Shown: positions 49,691-59,393, counted from the first letter of the stretch. The stretch: 64,000 nucleotides of DNA from Martelella sp. HB161492 (GCF_013184775.1 NZ_JAATVV010000001.1:62001-126000), one strand, 5' to 3'. The notes: generated by a model from the sequence alone, not told the origin. Numbers and translations: made by a program.

Positions 49691-50854
49691 TCATACTCCT
49701 GCGTATTTTTCGTTGTGCAGTGCAAGATAATCAGAACTTCTCATTTCGAAAAGACGGGAAACCGTGCGGTCGAATTCAAACCCTTCTCTGCCTTTGCGTT
49801 CTGTCAGGAGGTCCTCCGGCATGACATCGGCCGAAATAACCGTACGGATGGTTCGATCATAAAGCGTATCGACCAGAATGATGAAGCGCTTGACCTCATT
49901 GCGCCGGTCGGCAGAGAAAACCGGCACATGTTCAATGAAGATTGTCGTGAACCGCTCGGTGATCGCCATGTAATCCGAGGCGCCGAGCGGCTTTTCGCAA
50001 AGATCGGCAAAGGTAAACCGCGCGATCCGGCCAACTGCATGGGGCACATGGACTTTTCGCCCTTTCATCGGTATCTCCACGGCGCCGCCTTCGCGCCCGC
50101 CGGTGAGAAAATGCCATCCGGCCTCGATCTGCCGATCGGTATCAGGCCCCAGCGGCGTCAGATAGACCGGACGCCCCTCGAACTTCTCCATGCGATAATC
50201 CGTATCGGAATCGAGCGTCGTCACGGTGACGTTCTGCTTCAGCACAGCGATGAAGGGCAGAAACAGACCGCGATTGAGACCATCCTTGTAGAGATCGTCC
50301 GGCGCGACATTGGAGGTCGCCACCAGCACACAGCCCCGCTCGAACAGGGCTGAAAACAGCCGCGAAAGGATCATCGCATCCGCAATATCGGTCACGGTGA
50401 ATTCGTCGAAGCACAGCAGACGCGATTCGGCGATGATCTGGTCCGCAACCGGCGGAACAGGATCATTTTCCTTCGTCTCGCCGCGTTTCAGCTTCTGGCG
50501 ATGGGCATTGATGCGCTCATGCACATCGGCCATGAACTCGTGAAAATGCGCCCGTCGCTTGTCGGCAACCGGCGCCAGCTCGAAAAACATGTCCATCAGC
50601 ATGGTCTTGCCGCGCCCGACACTGCCATAGACGTAGAGTCCCGGCGTCACCGGCCGTTCGGACTTGCGCCCGGCCCGAAACAGCCGTTTCAGCGCGCCGC
50701 CGGTCTTTTTGGGCGCAGCCAGAAGCCCTGTGAGGACCGAATCCAGCTGTGCGGCAACGTCAAGCTGTGCCGGATCGGCTTTCAGGGCACCCTCTTGCGT
50801 CAGCGCTGCAAGGCGCATCAGAACCGTATCACGGGTCAATGAGGCTTCAGTCAT
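49691..50854 (-). CDS. zapE: Cell division ATPase ZapE (AFG1-like)
   Basis: A 387-residue AFG1/ZapE-family AAA ATPase. Walker A is YGSVGRGKTMLMDMFF, Walker B is LLCFDEFTVTDIADAMIL, and the sensor region VLVATSNVAPDDLYKDG follows. The C-terminal FEMRSSDYLALH is the family's closing block. ZapE relates to FtsZ-ring regulation in bacteria, and the mitochondrial homologue to respiratory-chain protein turnover. Neighbourhood with mdh is usual in alphaproteobacteria. The start is ATG 50854; an in-frame GTG 15 bases earlier is an alternative, since neither has a strong ribosome site. Confidence 0.92.
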   Translation of the reverse strand: MTEASLTRDTVLMRLAALTQEGALKADPAQLDVAAQLDSVLTGLLAAPKKTGGALKRLFRAGRKSERPVTPGLYVYGSVGRGKTMLMDMFFELAPVADKRRAHFHEFMADVHERINAHRQKLKRGETKENDPVPPVADQIIAESRLLCFDEFTVTDIADAMILSRLFSALFERGCVLVATSNVAPDDLYKDGLNRGLFLPFIAVLKQNVTVTTLDSDTDYRMEKFEGRPVYLTPLGPDTDRQIEAGWHFLTGGREGGAVEIPMKGRKVHVPHAVGRIARFTFADLCEKPLGASDYMAITERFTTIFIEHVPVFSADRRNEVKRFIILVDTLYDRTIRTVISADVMPEDLLTERKGREGFEFDRTVSRLFEMRSSDYLALHNEKYAGV

Positions 50855-50995
50855 GCGAAATCCGTTCACGTCTCCCGGCGTTCAAGACCATTGTCATCCG
50901 CGCCGCGCAAAGGCCGCGACTGGCGGGGCGCCTCCCACCCGCCATCCAGATCCGGATCTTCACCCGGCCGCAGCCTGTTGTTTTCATAAAGGAAA

Positions 50996-51016
50996 GCCCC
51001 ATCGTCATGACGGGGC
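50996..51016 (-). terminator. Candidate terminator of the Omp19-like lipoprotein gene
   Basis: A GCCCC/GGGGC stem (50996-51000, 51012-51016) around a palindromic CGTCATGACG core; the minus-strand tail is UUUCCUUU. It lies 12 bp after the lipoprotein stop codon. Confidence 0.55.
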
Positions 51017-51027
51017 CGATACTCGCT

Positions 51028-51624
51028 TCAGCGCGACAGCGTCAGCTGCTGGCCGGTGCTTGAAAGGCCGCCGACGGCATTGGCTGCGGTCATGTAGAGC
51101 CGGCCGATCACATAGCCATTGGCATCCTTGAGAATGACCTGGTCGCCATTGATGCCCCAGGACTTCATCGACGTCAGCGGACCGGAACAGCCGCGCGTCC
51201 CACCACGCTGGCCGTCACCCAGATTGGTGAGCGTCAGGAACATGTCACAGGTCCCACCGCCATTATTGACTTTCCAGCTGCCGACAAGTGCCGAGGCCGA
51301 TACCGGCATGGCACCGGGCGGCGGCGTGATATTATCCATGTCGCCGGCTGCGGCAACTTCTGTCGGCGCCGATGGCGCTGACGGGAACTGGGTATTGGGA
51401 TCGACTGACGGTGCAGCCCCTGTCGTATTGTCGTAGGTGCCGTTTCCATAGGTTCCCGAAGATGCGCCGGGCGGCGGCAGGGAGCCGCTCTGAACCTGCC
51501 CCACAGGCTGGGCTGCCAGCGGCGGCGGCACATAGGCGGCATTGTTCTGATAGGACGTCCTCTGGCAACCACTGGCGGCCAGAACCAGCCCCACGGCAGC
51601 GGCGCCCAAAATCTTGTGATTCAT
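51028..51624 (-). CDS. Omp19/Inh-type outer-membrane lipoprotein
   Basis: A 198-residue lipoprotein: signal peptide with lipobox LAASGC (acylated Cys at residue 20). The next 80 residues are Pro/Gly/Ser-rich and disordered. A C-terminal beta-barrel of the protease-inhibitor Inh/Omp19 family begins at VGSWKVNNGGGTCDMFLTL and continues GTRGCSGPLTSMKSWGINGD, QVILKDANGYVIGRL. Brucella Omp19 is a surface lipoprotein that inhibits host proteases; a similar inhibitor role here is inferred only. The two Cys of the barrel (GTCD and GCSG) probably pair. Confidence 0.87.
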   Translation of the reverse strand: MNHKILGAAAVGLVLAASGCQRTSYQNNAAYVPPPLAAQPVGQVQSGSLPPPGASSGTYGNGTYDNTTGAAPSVDPNTQFPSAPSAPTEVAAAGDMDNITPPPGAMPVSASALVGSWKVNNGGGTCDMFLTLTNLGDGQRGGTRGCSGPLTSMKSWGINGDQVILKDANGYVIGRLYMTAANAVGGLSSTGQQLTLSR

Positions 51625-51968
51625 CGATACTCACTCCTGATCGCCCTGACGGCTTGGCGGCTATCCATTTGCGTGCCCCATTCATATCCCGCAACAAAAG
51701 CTGGCGACAAGGGGGCTTGCCGCACAAAAGCGGCCTTTTGCGCCAAGAGCAAGGCCGGAGACGATCTCCAGAACCATCAATCGCCCGCAAATGAACACGG
51801 ATGATCATGACCGGCGACGCGGCGCTGTGTTCGAACATCGGGCGATGAACTGGCATCGCCCGATGTTCCAAGGTCTTGTTTTCGCTGCGTCCGCTGAGCG
51901 AAAGCCGGCGAGCACCTCTTTGCCGACACATCAGGTCGGGTGAAGGGCCAAGCGGTCTGCAGCTTCCA
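51625..51968. other. Intergenic region between the lipoprotein and orphan genes
   Basis: About 344 bp with no convincing gene. It holds the lipoprotein promoter and a perfect hairpin at 51833-51868. Confidence 0.5.
51833..51868. repeat. Perfect 15-bp inverted repeat
   Basis: GAACATCGGGCGATG and its exact complement (51833-51847, 51854-51868) surround a 6-base loop, 100 bp after the orphan gene. A partly U-rich tail follows on the plus strand only, although both flanking genes are on the minus strand. Confidence 0.7.
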
Positions 51969-53915
51969 TCAGCGCGCGAGGGCCAGCGCCTCCCAGTGCG
52001 GCTGGCGCCCTTGGTTCACGGGGAAATTTGCCACCTCTTGACGCTGACCTCCCGCCTCCAGATCATCAGGCGCCACGCCCCTCAGGTCGTCGAGAATATT
52101 GCGCGCCTCCTCGGCAATCTCGTCGCTGTGGGCCGGCAGGCTGGCAACGGCATCAAGTTCTGCCATCAATTCCTTCAATATCGCATTGGCATCGTGAATT
52201 TCCTGACGTAACTGCCGGGATTGCCCGGCCATGTCATCATGCCGGCACATTTCCAGACGCAGTTCCGGCTCGTCGAGCTGCCTGATCATCTTCTGCAGCG
52301 CGGTCCTGGCTTCAACGGCGTGGCGCTGCATCTTCTCATCAGCGGGTGCAACGGATTCACGTTTCCAGAAGAAGACGCATTCCGGTATCTGCTGCAATGT
52401 TTTCTGGATGAGGCCATAACACAATATATTCTTGAGATAGCCGTCACCATCAAACGCGGATCTGATGGTCTGCTGCAGCGGTCCGGCGACGCCCACCTGC
52501 ATGGTTTTTTTCGCCCAGAACCGCGATTGCGCGGACATATCGGACATCCATTTGCTGCGACCAAAATCGATCCCGCATTCCACCAGAGCGCCGGGAAGAT
52601 GGATGGCACAGGCGCGTGCCAGTGCGAGCTCCGCCGGCATTCCTGATAGAACATTGGCTATCAAGTCGACCGAAGCCCCCGTCAGTGCGGTTGCCATATG
52701 CACCAGGATACTTTTGCCCCTGACGCTATCACGGAAGCTTGCCTGACCTTCTGCGGCACCGCCTTCATCCAGAAGGCTTTTTTCAAGCCAGGGCGACAAA
52801 ATGCTGGCCACCAGACCGGGGATCAGATTGATAAGGCCGTCGCCAAGGAGGACACCCAGCAACGACGTTCCGGGCGGCAGATAAGCGCTGGTCATGAAGG
52901 TGCTGAAGTCACAGCTCTCCCCGCCACTTCCGACATCCACACCCTGGGTCACGGCACTTGTGGTTGCGCATTCCGTCGGACCTGTGGTCGTGCTTTCGGA
53001 AAGCATGGCTTTCAAAACATTCGCACAGACCCAAGAAGCAAGCGCGGCATAACCGCACTGCACAAGCAGACCGAGGCAGATCGTCGCTCCGGCCGCACAA
53101 GCGCCGCGCCCGAGGTAACCGGTGAATGTATGTCGCCACGTTGAACTCAGCGACCCCTTCAGCCCCTCAAGATCGCCGAACCCGCGATCAAGCAGCATCT
53201 GCTTGACGGCTATCTTGTCAGCTTTCAGCTTTTCAATATTCTTGTCAAAATCAGCCTTGTATTGAGACAGCGCCCTACTGACAGGACTGTCAGGGCGCAG
53301 TTTCGCCTGAATAGTGTTGAATTTCGACAGCAGCTCCGCCCCGCGCTGCGCCTGAAAACACGACAACCTTTCGGAGATAAGCTGCCCCTTAAAGAGATCA
53401 TCGACGAGCACTTCCAGATGCGCGCGTGCCTTCCGCGCCGCTTCCGATGCCTGGGCCGCCTGTGCCATTTCTTCGGTACGAGGCTCCAGCCTGACAAGAT
53501 CGTCCAATTCAGGCAGCAGTGCGATACGACCATCTGGCTCAGCATTGCTCGCCATCCGCTGACGGGCAGCCTCAGCCGGATTGGTTGAACCACGGGAACC
53601 ATGCCTGACAGTGAGAGGCAGCGGCCTGAAGAGTTGCTGATCCTGCCGCGTTCTCCCCGCCGCGTTCAGTGCGGCGGGATCCAGAAGACGGGGGCCGGTC
53701 CGATCACCATTGCCTTGCCGGAACCCGCTCGGACCGGGCTCTCCCTCCGAGGCTGGATGGCGCGCTGCATTCCCCCCGTTTGATCTCGCACTTCCTCTGC
53801 GCGAAAGGCCGATGCATTGCGCACGCCCCTTTCCAGCCCCACTGCCGCCGCTTTCGTCAACAAGCGAGACAGTTCCAAGATCATAGCGCGAATGGCTATT
53901 ACCAATCCTAGGCAT
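51969..53915 (-). CDS. Large orphan protein with disordered N-terminus, coiled coils and Cys-rich hydrophobic core
   Basis: A 648-residue protein I do not recognise. Residues 1-130 are Ser/Gly/Arg/Pro-rich and poor in hydrophobics, probably disordered. Residues 135-250 are highly helical (EEMAQAAQASEAARKARAHL, then KADFDKNIEKLKADKIAV-like spacing) and may form a coiled coil. Hydrophobic Cys-containing helices follow at about 271-303, 350-375, 402-425 and 428-447. The C-terminal 120 residues are again charged and helical. No signal peptide is visible. The start at ATG 53915 has AGGGGAA upstream; a longer open frame runs 61 codons further but looks non-coding. Its make-up resembles secreted effector proteins, but no secretion genes are nearby, so this is only a possibility. 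Confidence 0.72.
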   Translation of the reverse strand: MPRIGNSHSRYDLGTVSLVDESGGSGAGKGRAQCIGLSRRGSARSNGGNAARHPASEGEPGPSGFRQGNGDRTGPRLLDPAALNAAGRTRQDQQLFRPLPLTVRHGSRGSTNPAEAARQRMASNAEPDGRIALLPELDDLVRLEPRTEEMAQAAQASEAARKARAHLEVLVDDLFKGQLISERLSCFQAQRGAELLSKFNTIQAKLRPDSPVSRALSQYKADFDKNIEKLKADKIAVKQMLLDRGFGDLEGLKGSLSSTWRHTFTGYLGRGACAAGATICLGLLVQCGYAALASWVCANVLKAMLSESTTTGPTECATTSAVTQGVDVGSGGESCDFSTFMTSAYLPPGTSLLGVLLGDGLINLIPGLVASILSPWLEKSLLDEGGAAEGQASFRDSVRGKSILVHMATALTGASVDLIANVLSGMPAELALARACAIHLPGALVECGIDFGRSKWMSDMSAQSRFWAKKTMQVGVAGPLQQTIRSAFDGDGYLKNILCYGLIQKTLQQIPECVFFWKRESVAPADEKMQRHAVEARTALQKMIRQLDEPELRLEMCRHDDMAGQSRQLRQEIHDANAILKELMAELDAVASLPAHSDEIAEEARNILDDLRGVAPDDLEAGGQRQEVANFPVNQGRQPHWEALALAR

Positions 53916-54017
53916 TGAACTTCCCCTTTTATATTTATAATTTTCCTTACAATCTCCTTCTAGTTCGCCGCCGGCCAATAGTAATTTTGAAAAAACTGAT
54001 AGTCTTAATGTTGGCAT

Positions 54018-54046
54018 AAAAAAAACGCGGCCACAGGCCGCGTTTT
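54018..54046 (-). terminator. Rho-independent terminator of the sdh operon
   Basis: An 11-bp stem AAAACGCGGCC/GGCCGCGTTTT (54022-54032, 54036-54046) with a 3-base loop; a U run follows on the minus strand (complement of 54018-54025). Confidence 0.9.
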
Positions 54047-54094
54047 CATCTTTCATAAGGCAGTCGCGCTCATGGCGCGACCGTGCCGATACTG

Positions 54095-54874
54095 TCAAAC
54101 CGCGCGTTCGACCAACATCTTCTTGATGCCGGCAATCGCCTTGGCCGGATTCAGCCCCTTCGGGCAGGCCTGGGTGCAGTTCATGATCGTGTGGCAGCGA
54201 TAGAGTCGGAAGGGATCTTCCAGATTATCGAGACGCTCGCCGGTTGCCTCGTCGCGGCTGTCCATCAGCCAGCGATAGGCCTGCAGCAGAACGGCCGGAC
54301 CGAGGTAGCGGTCACCGTTCCACCAATAGGAAGGACAGGAGGTCGAGCAGCAGGCGCAGAGAATGCACTCATAAAGCCCGTCGAGCTTCGACCGGTCATC
54401 ATGGCTCTGCTTCCATTCCTTCGCCGGTGCCGGCGACACCGTCTGCAGCCACGGCTCGATCGAGCGATGCTGGGCGTAGAAATTGTTGAGGTCGGGAACC
54501 AGATCCTTCACCACCGGCATATGCGGCAGCGGATAGACCTTGACGGTGCCCTTGACCTCATCCATGCCCTTGGTGCAGGCAAGCGTGTTGGTGCCATCGA
54601 TATTCATGGCGCAGGAGCCGCAAATACCTTCACGGCAGGACCGCCGGAGTGTCAGCGTCGGATCGATCTTGTTCTTGATGTACAAAAGCGCATCAAGAAT
54701 CATCGGCCCGCAATCATCAACATCGATATAATAGGTGTCGATGCTGGGATTTTCGCCCGTATCCGGGCTCCAGCGGTAAATCCTGAACTCGCGAAGATTC
54801 TTGGCACCATCCGGCTTCGGCCAGGTCTTGCCTTCTTTGACCTTCGAGTTCTTCGGAAGTGTGAATTCTACCAT
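54095..54874 (-). CDS. sdhB: Succinate dehydrogenase iron-sulfur subunit
   Basis: A 259-residue subunit carrying three Fe-S clusters between flavin and quinone. The 2Fe-2S ligands are in [18 protein letters not shown] and CTKGMD; the 4Fe-4S and 3Fe-4S ligands are in [19 protein letters not shown] and [19 protein letters not shown]. The start [12 protein letters not shown] follows the usual N-terminus. Last gene of sdhCDAB. Confidence 0.97.
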   Translation of the reverse strand: MVEFTLPKNSKVKEGKTWPKPDGAKNLREFRIYRWSPDTGENPSIDTYYIDVDDCGPMILDALLYIKNKIDPTLTLRRSCREGICGSCAMNIDGTNTLACTKGMDEVKGTVKVYPLPHMPVVKDLVPDLNNFYAQHRSIEPWLQTVSPAPAKEWKQSHDDRSKLDGLYECILCACCSTSCPSYWWNGDRYLGPAVLLQAYRWLMDSRDEATGERLDNLEDPFRLYRCHTIMNCTQACPKGLNPAKAIAGIKKMLVERAV

Positions 54875-54890
54875 TTCCTGTTCCTCTCGA

Positions 54891-56732
54891 TCAGTAGACG
54901 CGTGCCTTGGGGGCAATCTTCTTGATGTCGATGCCGTCGGCGATGAGGTCCGTGTGGACCGGACGATATTTGAGCGTCACATCGCCTTGCGGGCTGACCC
55001 AGGACAGCGTGTGCTTGCGCCAGTTTTCATCGTCACGTCCGGCGAAAGGACCGTCGACATAATCTTCACGCGCATGTGCGCCGCGGCTTTCCTTGCGGGC
55101 TTCCGCGCCGAAGACCGTGGTGATGGCGCAGGCCATCAGGTTTTCCAGCTCCAGCGTTTCCACCAGGTCGGAATTCCAGATCATCGAACGGTCGGTAACC
55201 TTGACGTCCGGCAGCTCCTTCCAGATCTCGCTGATCCGGCGGCAACCGGCCTCAAGCGATTCCTGGGTACGGAACACGGCTGCGTCTTCCTGCATGGCGC
55301 GCTGCATCTTGTCACGCAGCACCGCAGTCGGCTGCGAGCCGGCGGCGAAGCGAATGCGATCAAAGCGTTCCATGATCTTGTCGCAGGCGTCAACATTGAG
55401 CGCCGGAATGGGCGCGTCTTTGTCGATCACCTGACCGGCGCGGATGGCGGCGGCACGGCCGAAGACAACGAGGTCGATCAGCGAGTTGGAGCCCAGACGG
55501 TTGGCACCGTGAACCGATGCGCAGCCAGCTTCGCCAACAGCCATCAGGCCGGGAGCAACGCGTTCGGGGTTCTCCGGATCGGCGTTCAGCACTTCACCCC
55601 AGTAATTGGTCGGAATACCGCCCATATTGTAGTGAACGGTCGGCAGAACCGGGATCGGCTCGCGGGTCACATCAACACCGGCGAAAATCTTGGCGCTTTC
55701 GGAAATGCCGGGAAGGCGTTCCGCCAGGATTGCCGGATCAAGGTGATCGAGATGCAGGAAGATGTGATCCTTGTTCTTGCCGACGCCGCGGCCCTCACGG
55801 ATTTCCATCGTCATGCAACGCGAGACAACGTCACGCGACGCCAGATCCTTGGCCGACGGTGCGTAGCGCTCCATGAAGCGCTCACCCTCGGAATTGGTCA
55901 GGTATCCGCCTTCACCGCGCGCACCCTCGGTAATCAGGCAGCCCGCGCCGTAAATGCCGGTCGGGTGGAACTGAACGAACTCCATATCCTGCAGCGGCAG
56001 GCCGGCGCGGGCGATCATGCCGGCGCCATCACCCGTGCAGGTGTGGGCAGAGGTTGCCGAGAAGAAGGCACGGCCATAACCGCCGGTGGCGAGGACCACC
56101 ATCTTGGCGGAGAAACGATGGATCGTGCCGTCATCAAGGTTCCAGGCAACAACGCCGGTGCAGACGCCATCATCGCTCATGATCAGATCGAGCGCGAAAT
56201 ATTCGATGAAGAATTCGGCGTTGTTTTTCAGCGACTGGCCGTAAAGCGTGTGCAGAATGGCATGCCCGGTACGGTCGGCGGCGGCGCAGGTGCGCTGGAC
56301 CGGCGGGCCATCGCCATAATTCTGCATATGGCCGCCGAAGGGGCGCTGATAGATCTTGCCTTCCTCGTTACGCGAGAAGGGCACGCCATAATGTTCCAGC
56401 TCGTAAACGGCCTTTGGCGCTTCCATGACCATATACTGCATGGCATCGACATCGCCGAGCCAGTCGGAGCCCTTGACGGTATCGTAAAGGTGCCACTGCC
56501 AGCAGTCCGGCGTCATATTCGTGAGCGATGCGGCGATGCCGCCCTGGGCGGCAACCGTATGCGAGCGGGTCGGGAAAACCTTGGTGATGCAGGCCGTTTT
56601 GAAGCCCTGCTCAGCCATGCCAAGTGTAGCGCGCAGACCGGATCCGCCGGCGCCGACAACAATCACATCATAGGAGTGATCGACATATGTGTAGGCCTTG
56701 CCGCCCTTTTCGTCAGATTTAGGTGTAGCCAT
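54891..56732 (-). CDS. sdhA: Succinate dehydrogenase flavoprotein subunit
   Basis: A 613-residue FAD subunit that oxidises succinate to fumarate in complex II. The FAD motif is [19 protein letters not shown]; covalent FAD attachment is expected at the His of [11 protein letters not shown]. Substrate-site residues lie in [20 protein letters not shown] and the C-terminal [19 protein letters not shown]. The C-terminal HAREDY motif ([11 protein letters not shown]) is present. Length is normal. Confidence 0.98.
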   Translation of the reverse strand: MATPKSDEKGGKAYTYVDHSYDVIVVGAGGSGLRATLGMAEQGFKTACITKVFPTRSHTVAAQGGIAASLTNMTPDCWQWHLYDTVKGSDWLGDVDAMQYMVMEAPKAVYELEHYGVPFSRNEEGKIYQRPFGGHMQNYGDGPPVQRTCAAADRTGHAILHTLYGQSLKNNAEFFIEYFALDLIMSDDGVCTGVVAWNLDDGTIHRFSAKMVVLATGGYGRAFFSATSAHTCTGDGAGMIARAGLPLQDMEFVQFHPTGIYGAGCLITEGARGEGGYLTNSEGERFMERYAPSAKDLASRDVVSRCMTMEIREGRGVGKNKDHIFLHLDHLDPAILAERLPGISESAKIFAGVDVTREPIPVLPTVHYNMGGIPTNYWGEVLNADPENPERVAPGLMAVGEAGCASVHGANRLGSNSLIDLVVFGRAAAIRAGQVIDKDAPIPALNVDACDKIMERFDRIRFAAGSQPTAVLRDKMQRAMQEDAAVFRTQESLEAGCRRISEIWKELPDVKVTDRSMIWNSDLVETLELENLMACAITTVFGAEARKESRGAHAREDYVDGPFAGRDDENWRKHTLSWVSPQGDVTLKYRPVHTDLIADGIDIKKIAPKARVY

Positions 56733-56738
56733 TTGTGA

Positions 56739-57119
56739 TCACCCCATAAATGCAATCTTCACGATGGACAGCAGACAGAGCGCGCCGATCAGAACCATGA
56801 AGCAAGTGTTTGCCATCAAGAGAAGAAACTTGATGAGATCGTTGTGAACGTAGTCGACGATGATTTCCTGCATGCCGATGTGAACGTGAAACAGTCCGGC
56901 AATAACCATCAGACCCATCAGGGTCGCGACAAACGGATTGGAAAGACCCGCGATAACCTCGGCATAGGGTGCCCCGGCATAGCGGATCAGGAAAATGAAG
57001 AAAAAGACCGTCAGCGGCACGAGGGCAAGCGCAGTCATACGCTGAACCCAGAAATGGTCAGTCCCCTTGCGCGAGGTCCCCAGACCGCGAACCTTCTTGA
57101 GCGGTGTGCGCATATCCAT
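56739..57119 (-). CDS. sdhD: Succinate dehydrogenase membrane anchor
   Basis: A 126-residue hydrophobic anchor with three helices (MTALALVPLTVFFFIFLIRY, PFVATLMGLMVIAGLFHVHIG, FLLLMANTCFMVLIGALCLL). The His residues in FHVHIGMQEIIVDYVH are candidates for haem b ligation and quinone-site contacts, as in alphaproteobacterial SdhD. It follows sdhC by about 16 bp. Confidence 0.94.
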   Translation of the reverse strand: MDMRTPLKKVRGLGTSRKGTDHFWVQRMTALALVPLTVFFFIFLIRYAGAPYAEVIAGLSNPFVATLMGLMVIAGLFHVHIGMQEIIVDYVHNDLIKFLLLMANTCFMVLIGALCLLSIVKIAFMG

Positions 57120-57135
57120 GGATCGATCCCCTCAC

Positions 57136-57525
57136 TCAGATGGCCAGGCCAACGATCCAGATCACCAGGGTCAGACAGACCGAAGCAACCGGAAGCGCGA
57201 CCGCGACCTTGGTGGAAAAATGCTTTTCAAGCCCGTAGCCCATATCCCAGCCGAAATGGCGGAGGCCACCGAGAAGATGGTGAACCAGAGCCCAGGTGTA
57301 GCCAAACAGGATCAGCAGCCCGAGCCAGGAACCGAAGAACCAGTTGACGATGTCGAAAGCCCCCTCGCCCGATGCCGCGGCAATCAGCCAGGCAGCAAGC
57401 AGAATGGTGCCGAAATACATCGCCGCACCGGTAATGCGGTGCAAGGTCGACATGATCATCGTCGGGATGAATTTGTAAACTTGAAGATGCGGCGACAAAG
57501 GCCGATTGCTGGTTGGACTGGCCAT
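57136..57525 (-). CDS. sdhC: Succinate dehydrogenase cytochrome b556 subunit
   Basis: A 129-residue three-helix subunit binding haem b with SdhD. RPLSPHLQVYKF at the N-terminus and the motif STLHRITGAAMYFG (His/Arg of the SHR-type signature) are characteristic. The His in LVHHLLGGLRHFGWD is the probable haem ligand. First gene of the operon; ATG 57525 follows GAGG at 5 bases, and a TTG just before it is unlikely. Confidence 0.94.
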   Translation of the reverse strand: MASPTSNRPLSPHLQVYKFIPTMIMSTLHRITGAAMYFGTILLAAWLIAAASGEGAFDIVNWFFGSWLGLLILFGYTWALVHHLLGGLRHFGWDMGYGLEKHFSTKVAVALPVASVCLTLVIWIVGLAI

Positions 57526-58001
57526 CAAAACCTCGCGGCGTTTTTAAAAGGCGCATTTCCGGGCATTCGCTAGCCAGATCAGCCGAACCGGACAGAACCG
57601 GGTGTCGTGGCGCGCGGTGCCAATGCTCTGTGGTGGTTTACTCATCACAAGCGCCTGCGACAAGCCCAATTGCCCCCCTCTGGCGATTTAATCGGTTTGA
57701 CGGATGCCAGTTTCAGCTTGAAGGTTGGTACGGAGACGCGAGTTACGACCAAAGTTGCACAAAAAAACGCCGAGATCCATGCGCATCGTTAAGTTTCAAT
57801 GATTTAAGTTGTCTTTTAAAATCAAGATAAATCAGGGAGTTGGAACATCGCAGCCGGCATTGCCATTTCTTTAGTCATCAAACGGGGCTGGCCGCGACTC
57901 AGTGCCAAGACAGCCTGAAAGCGGTATCTGGCTGCCAGTGTCCTGCACCGCAGTCTGGCGTTCGTCAGTTCGGCAACGCCACAGCATCGGTCAAAACGGC
58001 A
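57526..58001. other. Intergenic region upstream of sdhC
   Basis: About 476 bp, AT-rich around 57780-57840, expected to hold the sdh promoter. Several short open frames occur on both strands but none shows family resemblance or a good ribosome site. No clear terminator of the DUF1761-like gene was seen. Confidence 0.5.
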
Positions 58002-58391
58002 TCAGTGGAAGAAGCCGATCATGACCCCCATGATCGCAGCCGAACCGATCCACTGCGCTGCATCAAGCAGAAAAAGGAGAACAGGCCGTTCGTGACGACC
58101 TGGATGGGCAGCCATGGCGGTGATCCCAAACCCCAGACCGGCAAAGACCGACCAGCCAATGCCACCGGCAAAGGTCAGCGCCGAAGGGCCGAGCCGGTAG
58201 AGCAGAACCGAGAGAAAGATGGCCATGACCAGTTTGGCGGCGGCGTCCCGTATGAGGGCGCGGCAACCGGACGGCCTTTCAGTCAACCCCGCGCCGTCCA
58301 GCTGCACCCGCAGCCGCCCAAAGACGAGATGATAAAGGCCACCGAAAAGGAGCGTCGCTGACGTGGCCGCAACGATGCCGATAGCGATCAT
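58002..58391 (-). CDS. DUF1761-like four-helix membrane protein
   Basis: A 129-residue membrane protein. IVAATSATLLFGGLYHLVFGR, with the AxxxxxLFGGLYH pattern, resembles the first helix of DUF1761 proteins; three more helices follow (KLVMAIFLSVLLYRLG, GGIGWSVFAGLGFGITAM, LLFLLDAAQWIGSAAIMGVM). Function is unknown. The ATG at 58391 is a choice from open upstream sequence; no strong ribosome site separates it from alternatives, so the N-terminus is uncertain. Confidence 0.6.
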   Translation of the reverse strand: MIAIGIVAATSATLLFGGLYHLVFGRLRVQLDGAGLTERPSGCRALIRDAAAKLVMAIFLSVLLYRLGPSALTFAGGIGWSVFAGLGFGITAMAAHPGRHERPVLLFLLDAAQWIGSAAIMGVMIGFFH

Positions 58392-58494
58392 TAAAAGCAG
58401 AGCCGCCCCCGAGAAAAACAACCATAGGATTACGTGAATCCGGAACGAACTGCAATCCCTACATGTACTACAAGTGAAATTGTCACTGTCAGTC

Positions 58495-59145
58495 TCAGCT
58501 CTGCGACTGAATAGTCCAGACAGTGGTATTCTTGATCTCGCTATCCTCCAGCATCCGCGTGACAGGCACCTGATAGCTGGCGAGCGCGACCAGCCCCGCC
58601 TTCGGCAGATAGGCCCGCCCCGGATCACCGATCAGCACCATCACGCCGTCCGCCGCCAGATCGCGGAACCAGGGCAGAAGCCTTGCGGCAAATTCCCGGT
58701 CATAAAAGACATCGCCGGCGAGCAGCACGTCGGCGTCGGGACGCGTGCCGATCAGATCGTCCGTGCCGATATCCAGCGTGACGTCATTCAGCGCGGCGTT
58801 CAGCGCCAGGGCCGACGCTGACCAGCGATCGATATCGACAGCCAGAACCGAGGCAGCACCGGCCTTGGCTGCGGCGATCGCCACCAGCCCGGAGCCGGAG
58901 GCAAAATCGACGACCCGCTTGCCCGCAACGACAGTCGGATGATCAAGAACATAGCGCGAAAGCCCCTGCCCACCGGCCCAGGCAAAGGCCCAGAATGGCG
59001 GCGGCAGGCCGATCTCCTGCAGTTCCTCTTCGGTTTTCAGCCAGAGATCATGCACCTCACTGGCCAGCCGCAGCCGGATCTCAGGCACATGCGGCGGGGC
59101 GAGAATATCGGTATTGTCGAGAATGAAGCGGTCAGCGTCTCGCAC
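58495..59145 (-). CDS. Class I SAM-dependent methyltransferase (ETF-beta lysine methyltransferase-like)
   Basis: A 216-residue methyltransferase. SAM motif I is VVDFASGSGLVAIAAAKAGA, followed by VLAVDIDRWSASALALNAAL and the later motif DVLLAGDVFYDREFA. WAFAWAGGQGLSRYVLD before motif I is typical of the METTL20/ETFBKMT-like group, which methylates lysine on the electron-transfer flavoprotein beta subunit; a homologue from Agrobacterium has been studied. Substrate assignment here is by similarity of layout only. It overlaps no neighbour and is 15 bp before a small membrane-protein gene in the same direction. Confidence 0.85.
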   Translation of the reverse strand: MRDADRFILDNTDILAPPHVPEIRLRLASEVHDLWLKTEEELQEIGLPPPFWAFAWAGGQGLSRYVLDHPTVVAGKRVVDFASGSGLVAIAAAKAGAASVLAVDIDRWSASALALNAALNDVTLDIGTDDLIGTRPDADVLLAGDVFYDREFAARLLPWFRDLAADGVMVLIGDPGRAYLPKAGLVALASYQVPVTRMLEDSEIKNTTVWTIQSQS

Positions 59146-59159
59146 CGGAGCACCCGGCC

Positions 59160-59393
59160 TCAGTCACGGTCAACGCGCGGCCAGCGGGTCGTCGCCATGA
59201 CCCAAAGCCCGATGATATTGCCGAGCGGGACAAAGCAGAGCAGCACCCAGAAGCCGGAAAAGCCCATGCGCCGCAGGATCTTTGCCACCGGCCAGCCAAA
59301 GATCAGCCACCAGAAGACAAAGAAAATGGCCAGCTGCCAGACGCCGAAATGCGCCAGCATCCAGTAACTGTCGGAATATCCATGCCCGTTCAC
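59160..59393 (-). CDS. Small two-helix membrane protein
   Basis: A 77-residue protein with two hydrophobic segments: FGVWQLAIFFVFWWLIFGWPV and FSGFWVLLCFVPLGNIIGLWV, joined by AKILRRMG, and ending RWPRVDRD. This layout is common among small rhizobial inner-membrane proteins of unknown function. The GTG start follows AGGAGA; upstream frame codons are rejected because they overlap the repeat-rich intergenic region. No role can be assigned. Confidence 0.7.
   Translation of the reverse strand: MNGHGYSDSYWMLAHFGVWQLAIFFVFWWLIFGWPVAKILRRMGFSGFWVLLCFVPLGNIIGLWVMATTRWPRVDRD

Noticed and set aside
57600-57840. Short plus-strand open frames in the sdhC upstream region
   Set aside because: No ribosome site, no family-like sequence and they overlap the probable promoter region of sdhC.
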